Made by a program: the position numbers and the translations under genes | Source: Tenrec ecaudatus | Taxonomy: Eukaryota > Chordata > Mammalia > Afrosoricida > Tenrecidae | DNA: 64,000 bases | Assembly (NCBI RefSeq): GCF_050624435.1 | Contig: NC_134535.1 | Coordinates: 126,405,731 to 126,469,730, forward strand | Direction: 5' to 3' | The notes under the pieces: generated by a model | Told to the model about the DNA's origin: nothing | Seen by the model: only the letters and a program-made list of their open reading frames with translations | Databases searched by the model: none | In this document: in pieces, positions 48,767 through 59,100 of the stretch | How the letters are laid out: the number at the start of each line of letters is the position of its first letter | How positions within the stretch are numbered: the first letter of the stretch is position 1

Positions 48767-51700
48767 ATGGCCCAGAACCTGAAGGACTTGGCGGGGCGGC
48801 TGCCCGCCGGCCCCCGGGGCATGGGCACGGCGCTGAAGTTGCTGCTGGGCGCCGGCGCCGTGGCCTACGGCGTCCGCGAGTCCGTGTTCACCGGTGAGCG
48901 GGGCCCGCCCGTGCCCGTGCCCGTGCCCGTGCCCGGTGACCTTGTGAGGCCCGCGCGCGCCGCCCCCCCGCCCCCCCCCGCCTGACTGCCCTGCTCCCCA
49001 CAGTGGAAGGCGGGCAGAGAGCCATCTTCTTCAATCGCATCGGAGGCGTGCAGCAGGACACCATCCTGGCCGAGGGCCTTCACTTCAGGTAACGGCGGGC
49101 ACTCACGCCCCGACCCCGACCCCGACCCTGCGCCCGCGCCTGGGCGTCCGGTACTGGAGGGAGAAGAGCGGCCGTCTGACCCCGGCGCCTCTTCTCCACG
49201 CCAGAATCCCCTGGTTCCAGTACCCCATCATCTATGACATCCGGGCCAGACCCCGAAAAATCTCCTCGCCCACGGGCTCCAAAGGTAGGTGAGCGCCCGC
49301 GAGGCGGGCGGGAAGATGTTAGTCTGGGGCCTCGGTCTCCACCTGCCCTGTCCCGGGAGACGCCTGGCTCGGCCCTCCCACCTCACGTGCGCCTTTGCCC
49401 TGTTCCGACGGCTTCTCACTGTCCACTCACAAGCCCAGCCCCCGAGCATAAACCCCCTAAAGGGGGGCATAAGAGACGGCTTCACGAGAGGCTGGGGGTG
49501 CGTTTGGTGTCCCGTCATTTCCTCCACTCCCCCCACCCAGGGAGCTCAAGTATGCTACCCCGAGGGCCCCCCAGGAGGAAACGCGGGGGGGGGGGGGGTC
49601 TGTAGGTGAGGGCCCGGGGCCTCCGTGTCAGATCTGCAGATGGTGAACATCTCCCTGCGGGTGCTGTCCCGGCCCAACGCCCTGGAGCTCCCCAGCATGT
49701 ACCAGCGCCTGGGGCTCGACTACGAGGAGCGGGTGCTGCCGTCCATTGTCAACGAGGTGCTCAAGAGCGTCGTGGCCAAGTTCAATGCTTCCCAGCTCAT
49801 CACCCAGCGGGCCCAGGTCTGACCCCCCCCCACCAGCAGCACTTCAGCGTTTCCCTTGGGGGGGCCCAGGCACGCGGGGGTGTCGGGACAGGCGCCGTCA
49901 TCCGAAAGATGATTTGTGAGTCTGGTTCTGTTTCCACCTGCACTGCTGGCCTCGGTGAGTCTGGGAAGGGGATGACACTAACAGGGCAGGCTTCGTCCCC
50001 CTCTCGGTGAGGAGGGGGCTCGTTCAGGTTCGTCTCGGCAGGGAAAGGGGTGCGTGCGGAAAAGGAGTTGAGTTGACGTGACGCGGGCCAGTCGCCCCAC
50101 CTCTGAGCTTGGCTCCTCTGCTGCCAGGAGATCAGATTAATCCCTTCAGTTCCGATGTTCCAGTGAGGGAACGGAAAGCCCGGTGGTACAGTGGCTACAC
50201 GTTGGGCTGCCAACAGGCGGCCTGTTCAAACCCACAAAGTAGTTCTGTGCCTGTCTTAAAGGGCGCTGAGAGTCGGGTTTGCGTCCATGACCGTGAGTCC
50301 AGGGTTTCTGTTGCTAGTCCACTAGTTGTAAGGCCGGTGGCTCGGCCACAACTGCTCCGAGAGACGAAGGCACGACCGTCGGTGTCCACGAAGGTTTGCT
50401 GTCTCAGAAACCCACAGAACTGCTAGGGGCTGGAATTCAGCCCATAAACGCTGGGCTTGGTCTTTGTTTCCGTGAGGACAGGCCTTTTTGGCCCCACTTG
50501 AAAGCTGGTTTCCAGGTTGTCATAGCAGCGCACCTTCCTCTCAGTGGTAAAACCACCCCAGCCCTCCCCTCCTCAACCCTGCACCAGGTGTCCCTACTGA
50601 TCCGACGGGAGCTGACCGAGAGGGCCAAGGACTTCAGCCTCATCCTGGACGATGTCGCCATCACAGAGCTGAGCTTCAGCAGAGAGTACACAGCTGCTGT
50701 TGAAGCCAAACAAGTGGGTGAGTCTCAAGACGAGTGGGGCCCCGGCTCCTTGGGGGGAGGGGGGGCGCTGACCCGCACATCTGTGACCCTGGCTCCGCTC
50801 CTGCAGCCCAGCAAGAGGCCCAGCGGGCCCAGTTCTTGGTGGAAAAGGCGAAGCAGGAGCAGCGGCAGAAGATTGTGCAGGCGGAGGGGGAGGCCGAGGC
50901 CGCCAAGATGATATCCTTTGCCGAGCCCGTGGCCCTGCCCCACTGCTGCCCCGGTCAGCGACGGCCGGCTGATGAAGCAAGGCGAATGTGACTCGTGCCT
51001 CCCGGCCCTTGGCTCCGGGGGGGTGGGGGGGTGGATCTGTAATCTTAGTGGGGTGCCTGAGGCCTGGCTCCCCACTGTAAGGCCAGATCAATAGCACTGC
51101 TGGCCCTGAATGCATGTCCGCTGCTGTCCCCAGTTCTGGCAGCTGCGTGCAGGGGGGCCCACAGGCGGGGGGGCCAAGAATGGGGAGGCACACCCCTCTG
51201 AGCACAACCTTTGGATCTGACGGCCCAGGGGAATGAAGCAAAGGCTGGGGGGGTGGGGGTCGGGCTGGGGCTTGGCCTTGTGTGGACCCTTAACTGCCCT
51301 CGCTCACCTTGGGGAAGCGCTGAGCAAGAACCCTGGCTACATCAAACTGCGCAAGATCCGGGCGGCCCAGAACATCTCCAAGACGGTGAGGGGAGGCCCT
51401 GCAGGGCTCCCGGGGCCGTGCCTTGCTCATGTCCGAGGCCCCGTCCTCGCCCAGCGTGTGCCTGGCGCTTAATGCTCTGCCTTCTGCTGCCTGTCCCCCC
51501 AGATCGCCACGTCACAGAATCGGATCTATCTCACCGCTGACAACCTCGTGCTCAACCTGCAGGACGAGGCCTTCACGCGGTGAGAGCCCCCGCCCCCCCG
51601 TGGGCTTTGAGGAGACCGGCTTGCCTGGCTTTCCGGAGCCTGCCTTGTGTTTGTTGGGCGCGCGGCAGGAGCATTCCGCGGGGAACTTTTGTCCCCCGAA

Positions 51701-52075
51701 AGCAAACGGCACTGCCGGTGTCCTTACTCAGGAGCCCCGGCCCAGAGAACCCGCCTCTGTCGTCTCTCTTGGACTGGAGAGCTGGGGGTTGGGCTCAGTG
51801 GGGTGGTGTGGACGGATGCACAGGTGTGGGGCTGGAGCTGGCCAATCACATGTGTTTCTTTTCTGTTTCCTCTGCGTCTGCTGACCTGCTGCCACAGGGG
51901 AAGGTACGATGTTGCACCTTGGGTTGTGTGGGCCCTGCCTCACCCCCATCCTCCCTGCCACTGCTGGGGGGGGGCAGGGAAGGGGTGCTCTCCAGTCACA
52001 TGGGCTGTCTCCTAACCCTGTCGGTCCGTCTGCCCCTTGGTTCACAGCGACAGCCTCATCAAGACTAAGAAATGA
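48767..52075 (+). CDS. PHB2: Prohibitin-2
   Basis: PHB2 forms ring complexes with PHB1 in the mitochondrial inner membrane, where they scaffold proteases and cristae; it is also a mitophagy receptor and a transcriptional co-repressor (REA/BAP37). Exons: 48767-48893, 49004-49088, 49205-49284, 49632-49816, 50588-50717, 50807-50910, 51308-51385, 51503-51579, 51898-51903, 52048-52075. They join in frame to 299 residues, exactly the human length. Visible features are the N-terminal hydrophobic segment ([14 protein letters not shown]), the SPFH/PHB domain ([17 protein letters not shown] onward), the LC3-interacting YQRL motif in exon 4, and the charged coiled coil of exons 5-6. The tail ends in LIKTKK where human has LIKGKK. 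Intron 6 is AT-AC (U12 type), exon 9 is only 6 nt, and intron 8 probably hosts SCARNA12. Intron 4 carries an AfroSINE. Confidence 0.96.
50165..50290 (+). repeat. AfroSINE in PHB2 intron 4
   Basis: CCCGGTGGTACAGTGGCTAC and GTTGGGCTGCCAACAGG head; the body is diverged. Confidence 0.6.
50911..51307 (+). other. PHB2: U12-type AT-AC intron (PHB2 intron 6)
   Basis: The exon before ends at ATG (50908-50910), and the intron opens with ATATCCTTT, the minor-spliceosome 5' splice consensus. The next exon must start at 51308 (CTTGGGGAA, encoding LGE) to keep the conserved protein, so the intron ends in AC. CCTTAAC, the U12 branch-point core, lies at 51288-51294, about 14 nt before the 3' end, the usual spacing. 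No GT-AG pair fits this junction. Confidence 0.9.
51584..51853 (+). ncRNA. SCARNA12: Probable H/ACA scaRNA in PHB2 intron 8
   Basis: Human PHB2 hosts SCARNA12 (U89), an H/ACA small Cajal-body RNA of about 270 nt that guides pseudouridylation of U5 snRNA. Intron 8 (51580-51897, 318 nt) is about the size needed to hold it. An ACA box at 51848-51850 lies three bases before a plausible 3' end, next to CCAA that can pair with TTGG upstream, and AGAGAA fits a hinge H box (ANANNA). The 5' end is a length-based guess. No covariance search was possible. Confidence 0.45.
51898..51903 (+). CDS. PHB2: Six-nucleotide microexon of PHB2 (exon 9)
   Basis: Exon 8 ends with CG (51579) and exon 10 starts with C (52048). 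Joined directly they would be out of frame. GGGAAG at 51898-51903 is flanked by CCACAG and GTACGA and restores frame, giving Arg-Gly-Ser before DSLIK. This agrees with the human protein and with a 10-exon gene. Confidence 0.88.
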
Positions 52076-52383
52076 GCCTGCTGAGCGAGAGCTTCGCCCG
52101 AGACGACGTGGAGTCGCCTCTCCCTGGTCTTGGAGGAGCCAGCTCGGGGGTCCCTGGACGCCCCTCACCTGCCCAGCATCATGATGGTCCCCTCTCCACC
52201 CCTCCACCCCACCCCACCCCCGGATTACTGAAGGACTGGCCCTTTTTTTCAGGGAAATGACTGTCCTCTCCCCCATTTCGTCCAAGGAACCGAGTGTGAT
52301 TGATTTCTCAGTGATTTATTCCGTACTGGGTGAGTTCCCTCCCTCCAGACTGGGAGGAGAGAACTGTCGCCCCAGGAATACTC

Positions 52384-52389
52384 AATAAA
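52384..52389 (+). terminator. Poly(A) signal of PHB2
   Basis: Canonical AATAAA about 310 bp past the PHB2 stop, followed by a T-rich stretch. The 3'UTR is unspliced from 52076. Confidence 0.8.
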
Positions 52390-53261
52390 CTTTTATTATG
52401 CAAACTGAAGCAGAGACCTCCTGCGTCCCAGTGTCCCAGTGGAGCTGGGGAGGCCCCTGCACACATGGCACCTCACTCAAGTCCTTCCCGGTGTCTGCCA
52501 GCAGAGGGCGTGAGCAGCCCCCACCGACCAGGCTGCAATCGCGCTGCCCACTCACCAACACCTCCTTCCTCGAGGCTGGAGCGGCCACTGATGCCCACGG
52601 GCTGCCGCCTCCTTGGTAACAACTGGCTCCTTCACTTGCCGGGTGGGAGGCCATTGTGGCCAGTGGGCCTTGCCCACTGTGAGCTGCCCATGCTCCCACG
52701 TCCTTGGCCGCCAGCTCTGTGACCATGCTCCTTGCGCCCATAGAGCCACCACGTGGCCATTTCAACCCTAGACAAGCTTCCTCATAATTCCCCACACGGC
52801 CCTCATTGAATTTCAAGCGCCAGAAACACAAGTCCCTGCCTGTACTTGGGCCCCCATGGCCCCCTCCCCACCCTGTGGCCTGGGGGGCTGGGGGGCGTTC
52901 TGGAGGGCAGCAGAAGGAGTCCTGGGAGTCGGAAGTGGGCGTAAAGCCTCAGAGTTTGAAGATCAAGGTGAAGTTCCCCCTGCTCTGGGGGCAGTCAGTC
53001 CCTGGGCACGTGGGAATCATAAGCCGTGAATTGACAGCCTCACAGAAGACAGGTCAGGCGCCTGGCTGGACGCTGTGCCCGTCAGCCGATCCCTGGCGGC
53101 TGTGGAGGTGAGGCGGGAAAGGATGCAGGGCCGCCGGGGAACAGGTTAGAGGCAGACATTTTGTCTCGTCGTTGCCCTTGTGATTCACACTCCAACCCGG
53201 AAGGGTGCCGGTCAGAGGTCCTCAGTCAGGGTGGTTAGGTCACCCTGAAGGTCACTGCGGA

Positions 53262-53355
53262 GGGCGCCGGCCCGGGAGCCATCTTTACCAGACAGTGTTA
53301 GGAGCTTCTCAGACAACCCAACACTGTGCTGGAAGATGGGCCCAGAGCCGGCCAG
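53262..53355 (-). ncRNA. MIR141: MicroRNA precursor miR-141
   Basis: The minus strand folds as a hairpin with the miR-141-3p arm at 53279-53300 (seed AACACUG, arm identical to human as remembered) and the 5p arm at 53317-53338. The 5p arm differs from the remembered human sequence at two positions, which is acceptable for a star strand. It lies downstream of miR-200c on the same strand, as in the human 12p13.31 cluster between PTPN6 and PHB2. It represses ZEB1/ZEB2 and holds epithelial identity. Precursor ends are approximate. Confidence 0.93.
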
Positions 53356-53602
53356 CGGGCGCCAGGTGGAAGCTCGTCAGGCCCCGGCTCGTCCTGGCAG
53401 CGCAGGAGCCCGCCTGCCGCAGGTCCCAGTGGATCCACCGGGTGACAGGCCACACGGGCCTCGGGAAGGGCCAGGCCCACTGTGTCTTCAGTGGTCAGTT
53501 CCAATCGAGAGCCCTGCGAGGGAGAGGAAGGGACCCCCACGCTGGGAGCGGAGAGTAGAGTGGGCCCCCTGAGGCCAGGGCTGCCGCTGACACGGGCCGG
53601 GG

Positions 53603-53669
53603 CCTCCATCATTACCCGGCAGTATTAGAGACCCGACCAGCACCCAAACACTGCGGGGTAAGACGAGGG
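53603..53669 (-). ncRNA. MIR200C: MicroRNA precursor miR-200c
   Basis: Hairpin on the minus strand. The 3p arm is at 53605-53627 (seed AAUACUG, identical to human as remembered) and the 5p arm at 53644-53665, with one apparent change from human (CCCCGCAG for CCCAGCAG). It sits about 250 bp upstream of miR-141, and the two are expected to be processed from one primary transcript. The family silences ZEB1/ZEB2 and opposes epithelial-mesenchymal transition. Confidence 0.95.
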
Positions 53670-53746
53670 CCCCCACCCACCCAGCCAGGCAGCCCCCAGC
53701 CCTGGGACCCCAGCGGGAGGCGGCAGAACCCTGGCTTCCCTCCCCC

Positions 53747-54870
53747 CACCTGTCCCAGGGGACTCTTCCGGGTGCGTCCTGCTCCTGGCCAGCGGCCCTG
53801 CTCCACAGAGCAGACACCCGAGCCCAACAGAGACGTCAGCAACACCTCCTGCCCACCTGCCCCCGACGGACTGCCCGACTCACCTCCCCACCCGCTCTAA
53901 TGCCCCTCGGACGATCCCGCAGCCCAAGCCCAGCCCCAGGAACCCTCTCCCCTTTCCTGGTGGCTTTACCTGCCGCCGAACCGACCCCTCAGAGAGCAGG
54001 TGCGCCGGGGAGGGGGCGTGGAGGCCCTGGACCCAGTGGCCCACAGCCCCCCTGGCCTCCACTCTTCCTCCTTCCTCCTCCTGGCAGCGCTGGGGCGGGC
54101 GCCTCACCTGGGCCCCGCCTGCTGCCCTGCGCACAGGTGTGTCCTCCTGCCATAGGCTGCCCCCTCCGCCGCCTTAACCCCTTCCCTCCCAGCTCCGGGC
54201 ACAGCCGCCTGCTCCCAGGCCTGGCCTAGCCGTTAGGCCTCCCACCTGCTCCCAGCCGTCCCTTCCCACCAGTCGGCCCCCTCTGCCCCTGGGGTTCCGA
54301 TTAGGCAGTATGGTTCCCCTTCAGCATCTTCCTCAGCCCTCCTGCTCCCGAGACTGCCCCCAGGCCACGCCTCCCGCCTCTCAAGGCCAGACCCAGCCCA
54401 CAGCCAGAACCCCCAGACCCTCCAAGGTCAGTAAGATCAGCTCACAGGGATCAGGTGTCGCCCCACCCCTCAACCTGTGGGGAAAAGGTGGGAGGAGGCA
54501 CTGCCCAGCGTCTGTCAGTGGAGGGCAGGCAGGCCCCCAGCAGGGTCCCCTCCCTCAGCTCAGGTCTCCCTGCCTCCCCCTCCCCACCTGCAAGCCCAGA
54601 GCTGACCGGAGCATCAGCTTGGCCCTAAAGCAGCCACACACATACACGACAGGCCTCAGCATCCAAGCCGAGCCTCCCTGGGGTGGTTCGGAGGCGTGGG
54701 ACCTCAGCTCCTTTGTGCAGCTGCGCAGGGCCTGCCAAGGCGCTGCCCCAGAGGGGCCCTAAGGCACCAGGTGAGGCCTCACCCCCTGGAGGGCAGGGAG
54801 CTGCGGGGGGTTGGCCCCCCTCAGAAGCCTTTGTTTGCATGCTGGTACAGCTCCTGGTCTGCTCCAGGTG
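53747..54870 (-). promoter_or_regulatory. E-box-rich region upstream of the miR-200c/141 cluster
   Basis: CACCTG/CAGGTG E-boxes occur at 53747-53752, 53854-53859, 54105-54110, 54243-54248, 54452-54457, 54585-54590, 54768-54773 and 54865-54870. In human, ZEB1 and SNAI factors bind such boxes in the miR-200c/141 promoter and close a double-negative loop with the microRNAs. Which boxes belong to a core promoter cannot be said. The stretch has no convincing coding exon despite several long GC-rich open frames. Confidence 0.45.
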
Positions 54871-55774
54871 TATTCCGGTCTCCCAGGCCAGGATCCTAAG
54901 CCCCACAGGCCAGGGACTCTCTGTCCCCCTGGTGGAGTCCCACCTAGCCGCACAGTGGGCACTTGCTGAGTCCAGGAAAGCCAGCCCCCCTTGCTCCAGG
55001 GCCCACCCCCACGCCCCCTCTTAGACATCCCAGCTGGGGGGCAGGAGCTGAGCCGTGTGAGTGAACAGCCCCCAAGGCCACTCCGGCCCCGGGAAGAAGG
55101 AAGACCAGAGAGCTGTCCCATCTTCCCTCCACTCCTCCACCTCAGTCAGGTCACAGCAGGGGCTGACACCCCCCACACCCCCTGGGCGGACGGGTGGGCG
55201 CCTGGAGTTGGGTCTCAGACCCCTGCTTCCACATTCATCTTCGTTCTCGGATCCGCAGGGCTCGTGGGCCGCCCAGGACTCGCCCCGGTGAGGGAGGCAT
55301 GTGGGGCCCTGGAGAACCCGCGCCGTAGCGGCTGGTCTTGAGGCAAGGGCGGCCTCTAGGCCGGCCTCGGTTTTTCCCTGCCGTCCATCAGTTGGGAAAG
55401 CTAAGGGGCCCGGGTCGAATAATACACTTGGCTTTTGAGTCTTTTCGGCAGCGCCAGCGCCTGGCCCATGGCGAGGCGAGGGGGATCCTGAATGGTGCCC
55501 AGAGCGAGGGGCAGAACCAGCAGGCCTCTGGTTTGGCCTCGAGCTCCATTTCCTGCCCTTGACCATTGAGCCATCATGGATGCGCCTCCACCCCGGGGCG
55601 GCGGCAGAGCCCCTGGGCTGAAACACACCCATCACACGATGTGAACACGCGACACAGGTCCTGTGCTCAGAGCCCGGGGCTGGGTGGCCCTGTGCCGGCC
55701 CCGGCTGAGTTCCGGGGCGCCCACCCCGGCCCCCTCCCTTCCCCACACAGAGTCGGAGGGCACACACTCGGCGA

Positions 55775-56144
55775 CTGACCGGAGCAGCTTTATTTACAAG
55801 GTAGCGGGGCCTGGCCCTGCCTGGGCCTTGCTGGGCTATGTACAGTGTCGGGGAGATGGAGGTGGGGTGACCACCTCTTAAATTACAGTGGCTGGGGCTC
55901 CGTGCAGGGTCAGGCTGTGCCGGGGGCTCTCAGCGGAGGCCGCGGCAGGCGTCAGGCTGGGGCTGCGAGAGAAGGGAGGGGGTGAGGGCGAGGCTGGGAC
56001 CTGGAGGCGTGGCAGGGGGCAGGGGGCAGGCCGGGGGCAGCTGGGGCGGGCGAGGTCCCCAGGGCCAGGCTGGGCGCGGAGAGGCGGGCGGGCAGGAGCA
56101 GCGGGGGCTGTTACCTGGCCACCTCGGGAGGCGCGAGGCGCGGC
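55775..56144 (-). other. PTPN6: PTPN6 3'UTR with a 3'UTR intron
   Basis: A donor (CCAG|GTAAC, minus) lies about 30 nt past the stop at 56115/56114. A strong polypyrimidine acceptor ends at 55963, giving a final untranslated exon of roughly 55962-55775. The distance from the stop is below the 50-nt limit for nonsense-mediated decay. AATAAA (minus) is at 55789-55794. Confidence 0.6.
55789..55794 (-). terminator. Poly(A) signal of PTPN6
   Basis: AATAAA on the minus strand, about 350 bp past the stop codon; transcription converges with PHB2. Confidence 0.75.
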
Positions 56145-59100
56145 TCACTTCCTCTTGATGGAGTCCTTGCTCTTCTCCTTGTCTGCTGACCGCTGCTTCT
56201 TCACCTTCTCCTCCTTCTTGTTCGCTCTGTGCAGGTTCTCGTACACGTCTTCCTTGTGCCTGCCGGAGGCACGGGGCGGGCCGGCCATCAGCTCGGGCCA
56301 GGAGACCGACCCTCTGTCCATCCAGTACCTGCAGGCTCCCCACCACCAGCCCCTCTCATGGACGAGCACCCCGCAAGCAGGGTGACCTGGCTGCGGTCTC
56401 TCCCGACACCAGACCCGAAGCACCTCCCGTGTTCACACAGGCCGCGCGCAGTGGGCACTGGGGAAGTCTTGGACCCACGTCCGCCCCGGGTCCCCTGCAG
56501 AGGCCGGGGTGCAGCAGGCGGGGCTCACTCACTTGGAGGAGGTTCGGGAGGCCTTGGTGTGAGCGTTCTTCATGGCTGGGGGGTAGGTGATGTTCCCGTA
56601 CTCTGACTCCTGGCCCTTCTGCGACTGGACACGGAGGGGCGGGTGGGCAAGGGTGGTCCCGGCCAGCCAGGGATGGCCCCGCCCGCTCCCGCCCGCCCGC
56701 TCTGCGCACCTGCATGACCTCCAGCTTCTTCTTGGTGGTCTCGATGAACTGGGCTATGGCCACGTAGATGAACTTGTACTGCGCCTCGGTCTGCACCATG
56801 CCGGAGCGCTGCGCCCGCACCATCTGGATCGTCTTCTGGATGTCGATGTCACAGTCCAGGCCTGGGCAGGGCGGCCATGGCACCTCAGGGCCCAGGAGAG
56901 GGCCCGCCCCACCCCCCGCCCCCGGGGACCCTCACCCTCACCCTTGGTGGAGATGCTCTCCATGAGCATGTCGATGACGATGATGGTGCCCGTGCGCCCG
57001 ATGCCCGCGCTGGGGGGAAAGGGCGCCGCCGTCAGGGGCCGGGCCGGACCCAGGCCCGGCTCCACCATGGAGCAGACCGCCGGGGCCGGGCCACTGAGCC
57101 ACAACGAGCAAGGGGCACAAGTCTGCCCGCCCTGCCCTGTGGTCGTGACTTCGGCCGAGGGACGGGGCATGGGGGTCTCCCTGAGGGCAACGTCCCTGTC
57201 CTTCCTAGCACGAGACACACCCCCAACTTCCTGCCACAGCTTCTGATCTGTGACTGCTGGCTGCTCCCACAGGCCCTGCAGTGCCGCCCGGCCCAGTCCT
57301 GCGTCCCTCACCCTCCCTCTGCTTCGTTTCCCTTTTTCTTCAGACCCCGGAGGCGGGGAAGGGGCCATGGGCCTTTCCTTTCTGCCCACCCTTTGGACAG
57401 ACAGACCTCGGGACCCTCAGGCCCCAGGCCCTCCCACCTCCTCTGGCTGACCAGTCAGGGCAGTGCCCGACAATCACCGCCTTATTTCAAACATCGAAAA
57501 TAAACCCCCCAAACCCACATCCTTCTGGCCATGTCTAAATAAAGCCCGTGGGGATTTTAAGACATGTGTGCGTGCATGTGTGTGCATGGGGGGCAGGGGG
57601 ACAGGCCTGCCCCCACGCGGGAGGGGCTGGGCACCCAAGCAACTGGGCACCTCCAGATTGGGGGCCCCCCCAGCCATAGGACAACAGCTGCTGTGGGAAC
57701 AGAGAGGAAGTCAGGTCCTCACGGGCCGGGCCTGGGCTGGGGGTCACATGGCAGCGACGGAAGACATGTCATGTCACCCCCCCCCACCCAAGGTGAGTTC
57801 GTAAACCACCCGCGGCCCCCGTCTGTGGAGGGTCCCGTGGACCCCAGACATGGCGACCGGGCACAGCCCTCACAAGGCTGGGGGGTGGGACAATGCCATC
57901 CCGCAGGCCTCGGGCAGCCCCTCCGATGAGCACCCTCAGACCCTTCTGGACCTCGAGGTTGCAGAAGCCACAAGTGGAGAAGCTGGGCCGTAAGCAGGCA
58001 GCCCTGGCTCCTGCTCCCACTGGGGACCCTCCGCCCCATCAGCTGCTGCTGGGCTGCCCTGTTCCTCTTACCTACCCCCACCCCACCCCCCACAGGAGCA
58101 CCTATACTGGAGCTGGGCGTGAGAGGATCCTGGGGCCCAGGTGGGGTGGGGGAACTGGGAAGCCACAAAGAGGGAAAAAGAGAAGCAACAGGGAGCCTCA
58201 GGGGCCCCAGATAGAAGGTTCTGGAGCCTGTGTGGAACCACATGAGAAAGCAGGGTGACAGGGCCCCGGGTCTGTTGTGAGAAGTGATCGATCCCTTCAA
58301 TTCGCCCTGGGGTAAGCTGCCAAGTCCGGCATGTGTTGGGCAGGGCAAGGCAGGACCGGTGCCAGCTGAGTTCTCCCTGGGAGTTTGGAGCCGCCGGGGA
58401 GACCAAGGGAGCTGGGGGCGAAGGGAAGGCACTGCCAGGTGCAGGTGCCCGTGATTAAAGCCAGCCTGGCCCTGGCGCAGAGCGGACTCACCAGCCCTGC
58501 CCTCCACCCCAGGCCTCCGCCCTCCTCCTCACCTGCAGTGCACGATGATGGGTCCTGCGCTGGACAGGCTCTCCTGACGCTGATTGATCTGGTCCAGGAA
58601 GCTCAGGACACCCCCGGGCTCACTGGGAACCCCGTGGTCAGGCCAGCTCAGGTACTGGTAATGCCAGATCTCCCGAACCAGGTCTCCCTGGGCCAAGCAC
58701 ACAGGGTCAGTGCCCCCCGCTTCCAAACAGCAGGCACTCATCCTGCCCCGCCTCGCCAGGCAGGGCAGGACCAAGGGGCACGTGTGTGTGTGTGTGTGCG
58801 TGTGTGTTGCTCACATTGTCCAGCGGGGAGACCTGCAGGGTCCGGAGCTTGTACTCGGCTGCATCATGCTCCCTGCAGTTGGTCACGGAATAGGCCCCGT
58901 AAACGCGCTGCGTGCCCACCTCTGGCCAGTAAGGGACACACTTGTTCTGGAAAAAGGAGGATGGGGAGGACATGAGGCGTGGGAGCAGGGCTCCAGGGCG
59001 GCGGGAGGCTGCTGAGCTCCTGGCCCCAGTGCCCCCAGAGGACCTGGCCGGCCAGCTCGCCCTCCTTCCACTCATTCATCATCCACCCACACCGCGCACA

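Larger units (their letters stand above)
52390..55774. other. PHB2-PTPN6 intergenic region
   Basis: 3.4 kb between two convergent 3' ends. It holds the two microRNA hairpins and the E-box cluster. The rest is GC-rich unique-looking sequence; the open frames lack splice context and conserved motifs. Confidence 0.7.

Noticed and set aside
48142-48897. Long open frames of more than 220 codons on both strands across the EMG1/PHB2 promoter
   Set aside because: GC-rich DNA lacks stop codons by chance; only the short exon-1 parts of EMG1 and PHB2 match known proteins.
54310-55767. Several long frames between PHB2 and PTPN6
   Set aside because: Low-complexity Pro/Gly/Arg translations typical of GC-rich shadow frames; no splice context or conserved motif.
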